From an uncultured Pseudomonadota bacterium (GTDB lineage Bacteria > Myxococcota_A > UBA9042 > CAIXZC01), in the NCBI GenBank assembly GCA_937884235.1, contig CALGBT010000833.1, forward strand, positions 1-8,086: a stretch of 8,086 nt of DNA. Reading direction: 5' to 3'. Each line of letters begins with the position of its first letter. Position 1 is the first letter of the stretch. Both the position numbers and the translations under genes were made by a program. Positions 1-6,955 of the stretch are shown in pieces. The notes beneath the pieces were generated by a model, which worked only from the letters and a program-made list of their open reading frames with translations, did not search any database and had not been told where the DNA came from.

Positions 1-3000
1 ATAGTCGGTGCAATTCTTGGGGGTGCTGATGCAGCCCTTCGTCGGGTCACAGGAATCCTCGATGCAGGGGTCGGCGGTGGAGCAATCGACCTGCTCGTAG
101 GAGCAATCGCCATTGGCAAAGTCACAATTATCGATGGTGCACTTGTTGTCGTCGTCGCACGCTGCGGTATAGGAGCAGAGCAAACTCTCCGGATTACAGA
201 TATCGTTGGTGCAATCATTACCATCGTCGCACTTATTCTTGTAGTAAACGCCTCCATCCGGGTTGCAGAAGTCGAGGGTGCAGGGGTTGTTGTCGGAGGG
301 GTTGATCTTCTGATGCACGCAGCTGCCATCCTGCTCGTTGCAGATGTCGTCGGTGCAGTTGTTATCGTCATCACAGTTCTTGGCCACGTTGCTGCATCCG
401 GTAATGGGATTGCAGGAATCGGTGGTGCAGAGACTGCCATCATTGCAAGCGAAGACGTACTGACAGGTGCAGGTCTCCTGTGTGCAGGAAGCTTCAGTGC
501 AGGCATTGCCTTCGTCGCACGGCTTGGCTTCATTAAGGCACTGCCCGGTACCGGGGTTACAGGAATCTGCGGTGCAGCAGTCACCGTCGCTACAGTTCTT
601 GCTGGCACTCATGCAGGCGCCAGTTTCCGTGCTGCAGGAGTCAATCTTGCAGAGGTTCCCGCTGTCGCAGTCCTTGACCGTGTGCTTGCAGCCGACATTG
701 GGGTCGCAGAAGTCCAGGGTGCAGAGGTCACCGTCGTTGCATTCCAGGGGGATGTGGGAGATATCGCCCGTCGCCTGGTCACAAACATCCTCGGTACAGA
801 AGTTGCCGTCGTTGACGTCCACCGGTGTATACGCGCAGTTGCCGGTGTTGGGGTCGCAGGCATCAGTGGTGCAGGGGTTGACATCGTCGCAGGTCTTGGG
901 CGTGTGGTTGTAGCAAACGCCACTGGAGCAGTCGCCCGACTCGCAATCATCGTCACTTTCGCACTCTAGAGCGGTACAATTATCGATGGTACAGAGGTCA
1001 CCATCGTCGCAGGAGAGTGGTGCATAGTAGCACTTCCCGGTGACCGGGTCACAGAGGTCGAGGGTGCAGAGCTCGCCATCTGGCGGACAGTCGGTGGGCT
1101 TGTTGAGGCACTGGCACTGTTCGTCCCCGGGCTCGGGGTTCTCTTCGAGGAAGCAGGAATCGAGGGTACACTTGTTGGGCGAGCCGGTTCCCGGAATCAA
1201 GTCCAGGCACATGGTATCGTCAAGCTGATTCACGCCATCCGGGCAGCAACCGCAGATGTTGGTATTAACGCAGCCGCCGGCCAGGGGGTCACAGGAGTCT
1301 TCGGTGCAATCATTGAAATCGTCGCAGGTCAGCGGAGTATGGCTGATGACGCCGGTGAGCACGTTGCAGGTATCCTGGGTGCAGACATTGCCGTCATCCA
1401 CCTTCTTCTTCTCGTGCATGCAGGCCCCGGTGAAGGGGTCACAGGCATCAAAGGTGCATTCGGAGCCATCGCTGCAATTCAGGGGCGGGTTGTAGCAACT
1501 GCCATTGGAGACATTGCAGAGGTTCTGGGTACAGGGGTTGTCATCCAGATTGACTCCGGTCTCTTCATCCACAAACTGGTCTTTGCAGGCCTTGGGGACG
1601 TTGCTGCAATTACCGGTAAAGGGATTGCAGAGGTCCGTGGTGCAAGGGTTGGCATCACCGCAGTCAGTGGGCACATGCACCACGCCACTTACCGGGTCGC
1701 AGTAATCCTGCGTGCAAGCATCATTGTCGTCGAGTACCGGCGAAATGTGCTGGCAGTTGCCGGTGGCAAGGTCACAGATATCGTCGGTGCAAGCCACCCC
1801 GTCGTCACAATCCTTCACCTTGTTCACGCACTCGCCGGCCTCGTTACAGAGGTCATCGGTGCAGGGCTTGCCGTCGTCGCAATTCACCGGTTTGAGGGCG
1901 CACTGGCCGGTGAACTGGTCGCAGGTGTTGGTGGTGCAGGGGTTACCATCGTCGGGGCAGAAAACTGGCTGATTGACGCAAAGCCCTTCGTTATTACAAA
2001 AGTCCACTGTGCAGGGGTCAGGGTCTTTGCAGTCCTTGGGGATGTTCTGACACCCCAGACCCGGGTCACAGGTGTCCACGGTGCACGGGTCAAAATCGTT
2101 GCATTCCGCCTCAACATCGATGGGCGTATGGAGCTGGCCAACCACCGGGTCACAGCTATCCGTGGTGCACTGATTATTGTCATCAGCTGCCAGCGGCGGG
2201 TGCAAGCACTGCCCAGTCTTGGGGATGCATGAATCGACGGTACAGATGTTGTCGTCATTGCAGTCCTTGGGAAGTTGCTCGCATTCACCGGTGAGGGGGT
2301 TGCAGCTGGGATAATGGCAGAGGTCGTCGTCTTCTTCGCAGATCACGGGTGCCAGGGCGCAGGCCGCCTTCAGGCAGTGAACGCCGTCAGCCTTAAATTC
2401 CTGGCAGTTACAGATGTTGGTGGTGCAAAGATTGCCGTCCTCGCAAAGGGAGTCCACGGTCAAGGCCGTCGCCGGGTCGATACACCCCTTGATGCAACCC
2501 GGTGGCGGGTCGGGATTGGGCGGGTTCGAACACCCGAAAGCAAGGTCGCACAGGTCCAGGGTACAGTTGTTGCCATCCGCACAACTAAGGGGTTCCAGGA
2601 TCGCTCCACCAGTCACCGGATCACACTTGCCAATATGGCACTTGTCCCCCTTGACGGGCTTGTTGAGGTGCACACACCCGCCTGTTAGCGGGTGACAGGA
2701 GTCGATGGTGCACGGATTGCCGTCGTTGCAGTCCTTCTTAACCACTTCGCACTGCCCGTTTTGGGGATTACACTCTGCAGATTCCACACAGAGGTCACCC
2801 TTGACACAATCCTTTGGTTTGTGCACACACCCGCCCGTCTCCTTGTTGCAGGAATCAGCAGTGCAGAGGTCTGGCACCTGTTGGTCCTGGACGGTGGCAT
2901 AGTCAGTGCAGGGGTCCTCGAAGTAGGTGAAGAGACCATCCTTGCAAACCGCGGTCTTGCAGGTCTTCTGCTGCGGTGGGGGGATGGGCTCAAAGTTACA

Positions 3001-4014
3001 CTCGGGAGTGATGAAATCCTCGGTGAAGCAGGTCCCTTCGTAGCAAGCCGGGTCTTCCGGCTGCTTGCACAGGAAGGCCTGATGGATACATCCCAGGTCG
3101 TCATCGCAGAAATCTTCGGTGCAGGGGATTTCATCGTCGCAAACCACGGGAACGCATTCACACTTGCCGGTACCGGAGTTGCACGAACCACCATCCTCGC
3201 AGCAGGCACCGATGTCGCAATCTAAAGTGACGTGCTTGCAGATTCCGTACTCCGCCCCGGGCGGGAAATCGCAGAAGTCATCGGTGCAGGGGTCGTCGTC
3301 GTCACACTCACCCGGGTCATCCGTCAGGCAAATCTCGTCGCACTCTTCCTTGGTGAACTGCGGGTCAGGCACGTGCTCGCAACCCTTTCCCTGGACACAC
3401 GTGTCGATTGTGCAGGGGTTGCTATCGTCACAATCCAACTGCGGGTAAACGCACATCTGTACGTCCGCATAGCAGCCCTCCACAGTGCAGTCATCATCGT
3501 CTGTGCAGTCAGACGGCTCGTCGCAGATGCAGGTCACATCCTCCCACTTGAACTCGTGGAGACAACCCGTCTCCGAATCACACGAATCGTCAGTGCACTT
3601 GTCGTAGTCATCACAACTCTTCACTTCATTCTTGCAGATGTACACATTTGACGGTTTGGGGTTGCAGTCAGGCCAATCGGGATGGTCTTCGTTGCAGTTC
3701 AAGTCGTAGGAATCAAAATCCGGGTCTCCAGCCTCTTCCCACGGTTCAAACTCGTCACCAATATCGCAGAGGTCGAGGGTGCACAGGTCAGCGTCAAAGC
3801 ACTTGCCCTTGGCATCCTCTTCGTTCTCGCCCCAGCAGTAGTTCGTCAGGCACTTCGGGTCCGGGTTGGGGGCGTGCAGACAATCTCCGGTCTCGGGTAC
3901 GCAGCTGTCGATGGTGCAGACATTGCCGTCGTCACAGGGCTTGGGGACGTGGGAGCATTCGTTCTTGCTGCAGACATCGATGGTGCAGTTGTTGAGGATG
4001 GTGCCATCAAGCAC
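1..4014 (-). repeat. Tandem four-cysteine protein repeat array (about 40 units)
   Basis: Within the giant lipoprotein I count about 40 occurrences of C-T-x-D/N-x-C or a close variant, from residue 212 (codon at 3985-3987) to residue 1538. From residue 793 onward the second cysteine recurs at about 818, 846, 870, 896, 920, 944, 969, 993, then 1030, 1055, 1080, 1105 and, after an irregular stretch, 1250, 1275, 1300, 1324, 1348, 1373, 1398, 1422, 1447, 1470, 1494 and 1519. The period is therefore about 24-26 residues or 72-78 bp. The units are diverged at DNA level and no two look identical. Spacing is irregular in residues 205-790 and around 1118-1180, and a different Cys unit (C-E-S-D-D-D-C-E-S-G-D-C) lies at about 1220-1236. 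Confidence 0.9.
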
Positions 4015-4620
4015 GCCGTCGGGGCACGGGGTGCTCTCGTCAGTTTCAACGTCGAGGCAATCCTGACAGTCCTTGCCGGTGATACAACAATCATGGGGTT
4101 CCAACACGTCCACAGTGCAGCAGCCATCGTCGCCACAGGCCCAGACCTGGCACGCGCTCAACGCCTTGCCGCCACAGACTTCATCAAAGTCATCACCGGC
4201 TTCGCAGTCGCCGAATTCGCAGGTGCAACCGAGACCTTCTTTGCACCCTTTGCCGTCGGCGCACTCATCAGTCTTGCCCCAGTTCCAGCAGCCATCGGGG
4301 CCGACAATGCAGCGCCGCTCGGCCTTGTTGTTGTACATGCATTTCACGTCCCCTTCCTGGCATGGATCGTCGGGGCACGGGTCGACAACCACATCCACGT
4401 CCACCGGCGCGACCTCGTCCTCGGAAACCTCGTCAATCTCCGGAGCCAGACCTTCGTCCATGCGGGTCCCTTCGTCCTTGAGGTCCACGGTGGCATCCGG
4501 ATCTCCGTCGCCAGGCTTATTTTTGCCAGAGCACCCGGTGAGACTCGCGGTCAGCACGCCTACAGCCACGAGCAAACAGAGAGTCGCGACCAGATTCATC
4601 AGTTTTGACTGGGAACGCAT
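1..4620 (-). CDS. Giant cysteine-rich repeat lipoprotein, 3' end beyond the window
   Basis: Reading the minus strand from the ATG at 4620 gives 1540 codons with no stop to position 1, so the gene is incomplete at its C-terminus. Residues 1-30 form a lipoprotein signal: basic start, hydrophobic core, lipobox L27-T-G-C30 with Ser at +2. Residues 31-80 are an acidic Asp/Glu/Val/Pro stalk. Residues 81-200 are an irregular Cys-rich section. From about 205 to the edge the protein is tandem four-Cys units of the form C-D-D-G-N-x-C-T-x-D-x-C-D/N-P-x-T-G-x-C. The start is fixed by AGGAGG six bases upstream and by the signal peptide. Roughly one residue in seven or eight of the array is Cys, which suggests an extended disulfide-bonded rod outside the cytoplasm. 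Similar repeats occur in large secreted proteins of Myxococcota. The function is unknown; adhesion, matrix or ion binding are guesses. The frame is certain, the role is not. Confidence 0.93.
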   Translation of the reverse strand, partial: MRSQSKLMNLVATLCLLVAVGVLTASLTGCSGKNKPGDGDPDATVDLKDEGTRMDEGLAPEIDEVSEDEVAPVDVDVVVDPCPDDPCQEGDVKCMYNNKAERRCIVGPDGCWNWGKTDECADGKGCKEGLGCTCEFGDCEAGDDFDEVCGGKALSACQVWACGDDGCCTVDVLEPHDCCITGKDCQDCLDVETDESTPCPDGVLDGTILNNCTIDVCSKNECSHVPKPCDDGNVCTIDSCVPETGDCLHAPNPDPKCLTNYCWGENEEDAKGKCFDADLCTLDLCDIGDEFEPWEEAGDPDFDSYDLNCNEDHPDWPDCNPKPSNVYICKNEVKSCDDYDKCTDDSCDSETGCLHEFKWEDVTCICDEPSDCTDDDDCTVEGCYADVQMCVYPQLDCDDSNPCTIDTCVQGKGCEHVPDPQFTKEECDEICLTDDPGECDDDDPCTDDFCDFPPGAEYGICKHVTLDCDIGACCEDGGSCNSGTGKCECVPVVCDDEIPCTEDFCDDDLGCIHQAFLCKQPEDPACYEGTCFTEDFITPECNFEPIPPPQQKTCKTAVCKDGLFTYFEDPCTDYATVQDQQVPDLCTADSCNKETGGCVHKPKDCVKGDLCVESAECNPQNGQCEVVKKDCNDGNPCTIDSCHPLTGGCVHLNKPVKGDKCHIGKCDPVTGGAILEPLSCADGNNCTLDLCDLAFGCSNPPNPDPPPGCIKGCIDPATALTVDSLCEDGNLCTTNICNCQEFKADGVHCLKAACALAPVICEEDDDLCHYPSCNPLTGECEQLPKDCNDDNICTVDSCIPKTGQCLHPPLAADDNNQCTTDSCDPVVGQLHTPIDVEAECNDFDPCTVDTCDPGLGCQNIPKDCKDPDPCTVDFCNNEGLCVNQPVFCPDDGNPCTTNTCDQFTGQCALKPVNCDDGKPCTDDLCNEAGECVNKVKDCDDGVACTDDICDLATGNCQHISPVLDDNDACTQDYCDPVSGVVHVPTDCGDANPCTTDLCNPFTGNCSNVPKACKDQFVDEETGVNLDDNPCTQNLCNVSNGSCYNPPLNCSDGSECTFDACDPFTGACMHEKKKVDDGNVCTQDTCNVLTGVISHTPLTCDDFNDCTEDSCDPLAGGCVNTNICGCCPDGVNQLDDTMCLDLIPGTGSPNKCTLDSCFLEENPEPGDEQCQCLNKPTDCPPDGELCTLDLCDPVTGKCYYAPLSCDDGDLCTIDNCTALECESDDDCESGDCSSGVCYNHTPKTCDDVNPCTTDACDPNTGNCAYTPVDVNDGNFCTEDVCDQATGDISHIPLECNDGDLCTLDFCDPNVGCKHTVKDCDSGNLCKIDSCSTETGACMSASKNCSDGDCCTADSCNPGTGQCLNEAKPCDEGNACTEASCTQETCTCQYVFACNDGSLCTTDSCNPITGCSNVAKNCDDDNNCTDDICNEQDGSCVHQKINPSDNNPCTLDFCNPDGGVYYKNKCDDGNDCTNDICNPESLLCSYTAACDDDNKCTIDNCDFANGDCSYEQVDCSTADPCIEDSCDPTKGCISTPKNCTDY
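4531..4620 (-). other. Lipoprotein signal peptide with LTGC lipobox
   Basis: Codons 1-30 of the giant gene encode an Arg/Lys-containing n-region, the hydrophobic core L-V-A-T-L-C-L-L-V-A-V-G-V-L, and the lipobox L-T-G-C with Cys30 as the predicted lipidated residue (codon 4531-4533). Ser at +2 is compatible with release to the outer membrane under the usual Lol rule, although the rules for Myxococcota are less well defined. Confidence 0.85.
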
Positions 4621-4626
4621 GTGAAT

Positions 4627-4632
4627 CCTCCT
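4627..4632 (-). promoter_or_regulatory. Ribosome binding site of the giant lipoprotein gene
   Basis: The minus strand reads AGGAGG followed by six bases (ATTCAC) and then the ATG at 4620. This near-perfect Shine-Dalgarno sequence decides the start; no better start with a signal peptide lies upstream. Confidence 0.85.
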
Positions 4633-4755
4633 CGAACGCGGCCACAGGACCGCACAACAACTGCCCCGAAAGAAAGTGCTTCGCCTCAACTGCCGGCAAC
4701 CGCCTAGTGTGCGCAAGTTTAGCACGGTTAATATGTACCATAACGGGGGCCTGCG

Positions 4756-4775
4756 CAGCAAACATCTTTTTGCTG
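4756..4775. repeat. Inverted repeat CAGCAAA-N6-TTTGCTG
   Basis: There are perfect 7-bp arms at 4756-4762 and 4769-4775 with a 6-base loop (CATCTT). It sits upstream of both divergent genes, about 125-140 bases from the leftward start. It could be an operator or a small RNA hairpin. It is too weak and lacks the context for a terminator. Confidence 0.4.
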
Positions 4776-4876
4776 GTTCCGACCATTACTCGGCTAACCG
4801 CTTGCGCGCCTGCGAGGGCACCTCCAGATTCGTGCCACTCTGGCATCGGCGGGACAGGCTGGAAACGATCACCTTG

Positions 4877-4897
4877 TTGACCTCAATGCATGGTCAA
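4877..4897. promoter_or_regulatory. Palindrome TTGACC-N9-GGTCAA over the -35 box, possible operator
   Basis: Perfect 6-bp arms at 4877-4882 and 4892-4897 have a 9-base centre that contains ATGCAT. The left arm is the -35 box itself and the right arm lies in the promoter spacer, so a dimeric protein bound here would cover the promoter. The palindrome is seen directly; the operator role is inference. Confidence 0.4.
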
Positions 4898-4905
4898 ACT
4901 AGGAT
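4877..4905 (+). promoter_or_regulatory. Sigma70-like promoter of the deiminase gene
   Basis: TTGACC at 4877-4882 (five of six to consensus) is followed by a 17-base spacer and TAGGAT at 4900-4905 (four of six). The predicted transcription start is near 4912, giving a leader of about 35 bases before the ATG at 4946. Confidence 0.6.
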
Positions 4906-4936
4906 GTTTGCCGTTGTCGCAGCCCGCTAACGCACC

Positions 4937-4941
4937 GGAGG
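4937..4941 (+). promoter_or_regulatory. Ribosome binding site of the deiminase gene
   Basis: GGAGG lies four bases before the ATG at 4946. The spacing is slightly short, but the site supports this start, which is immediately followed by a signal peptide. Confidence 0.75.
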
Positions 4942-4945
4942 TTCA

Positions 4946-6916
4946 ATGCGCCATCTGCTCCAGATGCACCTCTTGCTGGCCACCCTGACCCTCTCCTCAG
5001 TGGGGTCATTGGCAGCCCCCCTTGAGCCCGCGGCCACGGCAGGCTTGCCAGCCTGGCAACTGCCCGGGGAATACGAGTCCGCGGGCAAGGCCGACCAGTG
5101 GGATGACTACCGCACCACCCACCCGGAGTGGTTTGGAATCACCGCACCGCCGGTGGTCGCCGTTCGCCCCCTCGCCGAGTATGAGCCGACCCAGGCCGTG
5201 ATGCTGCGTCCCAGCAAGAGCATCTCCAAGTTCCACAAGGAGATTCTCAAGGGCCTGCATGGGCATGTCGATCGGATTGCCATACTGCACGTGCCGGAGC
5301 AACTCGACGACCTCAACAAGCAGCTCAAGAGCCTGGGTATGTTGGACAACTCCATCGACCGGATCGATATCGGCGAGGTCAACGCCAACTGGACTCGTGA
5401 CTACGGTCCCCTCGCAGTAGTCTCCGCGGACAATCGCATCGGCCTTGTGGACTTCCGCTATTATCACGGTCGGGCCTACGACGATGCCGTCCCCGCCAAA
5501 GTCGGAACCCACTGGGGGGTCCAGGTCTTTCGCCCCTCTCTCTCGCTGGAGGGAGGCAATTTCATGGCTGACCCGCAGGGTACCTGCTACGCCACGCAGA
5601 AGCTCTATAATCAGAACGGCGGCTACTCGCAGAGCCAGGTGACGCAGTGGTTTCTGGAGTACATGGGCTGCACCCAGATGGTCATTCTCAAGCTCCCTGA
5701 GAAGCTGGGGACCGGGCACATCGACATGTTCAGCAAGCTGACGGATGACCGGACTGTGCTGCTGGGCCAATATGACCCCGCCGTGCGTCCGGTAAATGCC
5801 GCAATTCTGGAGCAAAACGAAGATATCCTCCAGGCGGTGGTCACCGAAGGCGGGGAGAGCCTTGAGATCCATCGCCTCCCCCTACCCTGGAATGACTCCG
5901 AGGTCTGGTTCACCTACACCAATAGCCTCATCGTCAACGACGTCGTCTTGATTCCCGTCTTCGCCGGCTTCGACGATGAAGAGGCGGAAGCGCTGGCCGC
6001 CTATGAAGCTGCAGCCCCCCACCTGGCTCAGGTCACCATCAACTCAGACGCCATCATCCCGGCCGGCGGGGCCATCCACTGCGTCACCATGAGCGTGCCC
6101 GAAGGCATCCTCGCCCCCCTCCAGCCCAGCGTCACTGAGCTTTGTGACGGCAATGATCTCAAAGATTGCGGCGGCCTCGACTCCCTCTGCCTGGACCTAC
6201 CCTACGAAGGCCGATGTGAGGACGGAAAGCTCAGCTACTGCGGTCCCGACGGATATCCCCACGAGCTGCCCTGTGACGGCTGCTGCGGCTTCTCGGCCGA
6301 AGGCCTGGATGGGGCGGGCTGGTATGACTGCCTGCCCGCCCCGTCTTGTGACCCGTGCGCCGAGCAATGCGCCGCCGCCGAAACTGGCTGCAGCTACCTG
6401 GGCACCCACACCTGGAGTTGCGGCAAGGACAAATCGGGGTGCCTGCAGCGGACCTACAGCAGTTGTCCCATCGACACCGCCTGCGAGCCCGCAACCGGGC
6501 TTTGTGAACCCTTCGACTGCGGCCCCGACGGCTGCCCGCCGATTTGTGGGGATTGCGATGTCGTCGGGTCGCGGCGCTGCGGTGAAGCGGGGGTTGTAGA
6601 GATCTGTGTCGCCGCCGATGATGGATGCTATAGCTACGCCCAGCAGCCGCCTTGCGCCGGCGACCTCATCTGCCTCGACGGCACCTGCTCACCGCCACTA
6701 CCGGATCCGCAGTACGATGACATCCTCTCCGCCGACATCGGGCCCGAGACCCCCGCCAAAGGCGGGAACGGGGGGTGTAGCACAGCCGGAGCCGGAGCCG
6801 GAGCCGGGGCAGGCGGATGGTGGTTGCTGGGGCTGTTGGTGCTGGGGTTGTGGGGGGGACGTGGTGGGGCACGCGAGAGATGGACCCAAGTCGGCCAGCG
6901 ACTACTATCAGACTAG
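4946..6916 (+). CDS. Secreted PAD_porph-family deiminase with Cys-rich tail and MYXO-CTERM anchor
   Basis: The product has 656 residues. Residues 1-23 are a signal peptide, with cleavage likely after S-L-A. Residues about 65-395 are a guanidino-modifying deiminase of the agmatine deiminase / Porphyromonas peptidylarginine deiminase family: W149-T-R-D152-Y-G-P, L-E-G-G-N at 201-205 with D209, G-H258-I-D260, N326 in T-N-S-L-I-V-N, and I-P-A-G-G-A-I-H-C379 with the nucleophilic Cys. The full Cys/His/Asp set is present, so it should be active, hydrolysing agmatine or an arginine side chain to the ureido product plus ammonia. Residues 400-581 hold 28 cysteines in small modules. Residues 608-646 are a MYXO-CTERM-like signal. 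The usual enzyme is about 330-370 residues and cytoplasmic; this one is exported and enlarged. Whether the substrate is agmatine, free arginine or a protein cannot be told from sequence alone. Confidence 0.9.
   Translation: MRHLLQMHLLLATLTLSSVGSLAAPLEPAATAGLPAWQLPGEYESAGKADQWDDYRTTHPEWFGITAPPVVAVRPLAEYEPTQAVMLRPSKSISKFHKEILKGLHGHVDRIAILHVPEQLDDLNKQLKSLGMLDNSIDRIDIGEVNANWTRDYGPLAVVSADNRIGLVDFRYYHGRAYDDAVPAKVGTHWGVQVFRPSLSLEGGNFMADPQGTCYATQKLYNQNGGYSQSQVTQWFLEYMGCTQMVILKLPEKLGTGHIDMFSKLTDDRTVLLGQYDPAVRPVNAAILEQNEDILQAVVTEGGESLEIHRLPLPWNDSEVWFTYTNSLIVNDVVLIPVFAGFDDEEAEALAAYEAAAPHLAQVTINSDAIIPAGGAIHCVTMSVPEGILAPLQPSVTELCDGNDLKDCGGLDSLCLDLPYEGRCEDGKLSYCGPDGYPHELPCDGCCGFSAEGLDGAGWYDCLPAPSCDPCAEQCAAAETGCSYLGTHTWSCGKDKSGCLQRTYSSCPIDTACEPATGLCEPFDCGPDGCPPICGDCDVVGSRRCGEAGVVEICVAADDGCYSYAQQPPCAGDLICLDGTCSPPLPDPQYDDILSADIGPETPAKGGNGGCSTAGAGAGAGAGGWWLLGLLVLGLWGGRGGARERWTQVGQRLLSD
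6767..6883 (+). other. MYXO-CTERM-like C-terminal sorting signal
   Basis: Residues 608-646 of the deiminase contain G-G-C611-S-T, a Gly/Ala spacer, a hydrophobic segment W-W-L-L-G-L-L-V-L-G-L-W, then an Arg-containing tail. This is the layout of MYXO-CTERM domains, which are recognised by myxosortase and deliver proteins to the cell surface in Myxococcota. The tail is longer than usual (about 20 residues after the hydrophobic segment, against a short Arg cluster in typical cases). Confidence 0.8.
6785..6808 (+). repeat. Hexanucleotide repeat GCCGGA coding Ala-Gly
   Basis: Three GCCGGA units at 6785-6802 are followed by one GCCGGG unit at 6803-6808. They encode alternating Ala-Gly between the MYXO-CTERM cysteine and its transmembrane segment. 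Gain or loss of a unit would keep the frame and only change spacer length. Confidence 0.85.
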
Positions 6917-6955
6917 TTGTGCGGGGAAAGGCTAAGGACTACGAAACAAACAGGA

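Larger units (their letters stand above)
4621..4945. other. Divergent intergenic control region
   Basis: These 325 bases separate the divergently transcribed giant lipoprotein and deiminase genes. They hold both ribosome sites, the promoter and palindrome at 4877-4905, and an inverted repeat at 4756-4775. An AT-rich patch at about 4717-4745 could carry the leftward promoter, but I find no convincing -35/-10 pair there. Short open frames across the region have no ribosome sites or recognisable proteins and look like chance. Confidence 0.7.

Noticed and set aside
1..4014. A CRISPR array or minisatellite, suggested by about 75-bp periodicity
   Set aside because: The units are not identical, there are no distinct spacers, and the periodicity follows the protein repeat in an open frame.
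313..4608. A chain of long plus-strand open frames (for example 313-969, 1339-2232, 2692-3225, 3682-4608) reading as hydrophobic Ala/Val/Gly/Ile-rich proteins
   Set aside because: They lie codon-for-codon opposite the giant lipoprotein gene. Cys codons TGC/TGT read as Ala/Thr and Asp codon GAC as Val on the other strand, and stops are rare only because the real gene uses few TTA, CTA and TCA codons. They have no ribosome sites and are fragmented, whereas the minus frame is open throughout with a lipoprotein signal and regular repeats.
4605..4930. Short plus-strand and minus-strand frames across the divergent intergenic region
   Set aside because: They have no ribosome sites and no recognisable sequence, and they overlap the promoter and both true gene starts.
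5006..5872. A 288-residue minus-strand frame inside the deiminase gene
   Set aside because: It is exactly in antisense codon register with the deiminase, has no recognisable motif, and the plus frame has complete catalytic motifs, signal peptide and sorting signal.
6917..6955. A possible bidirectional terminator between the convergent genes
   Set aside because: The 39-base gap shows no stem of useful length and no T tract in either direction.
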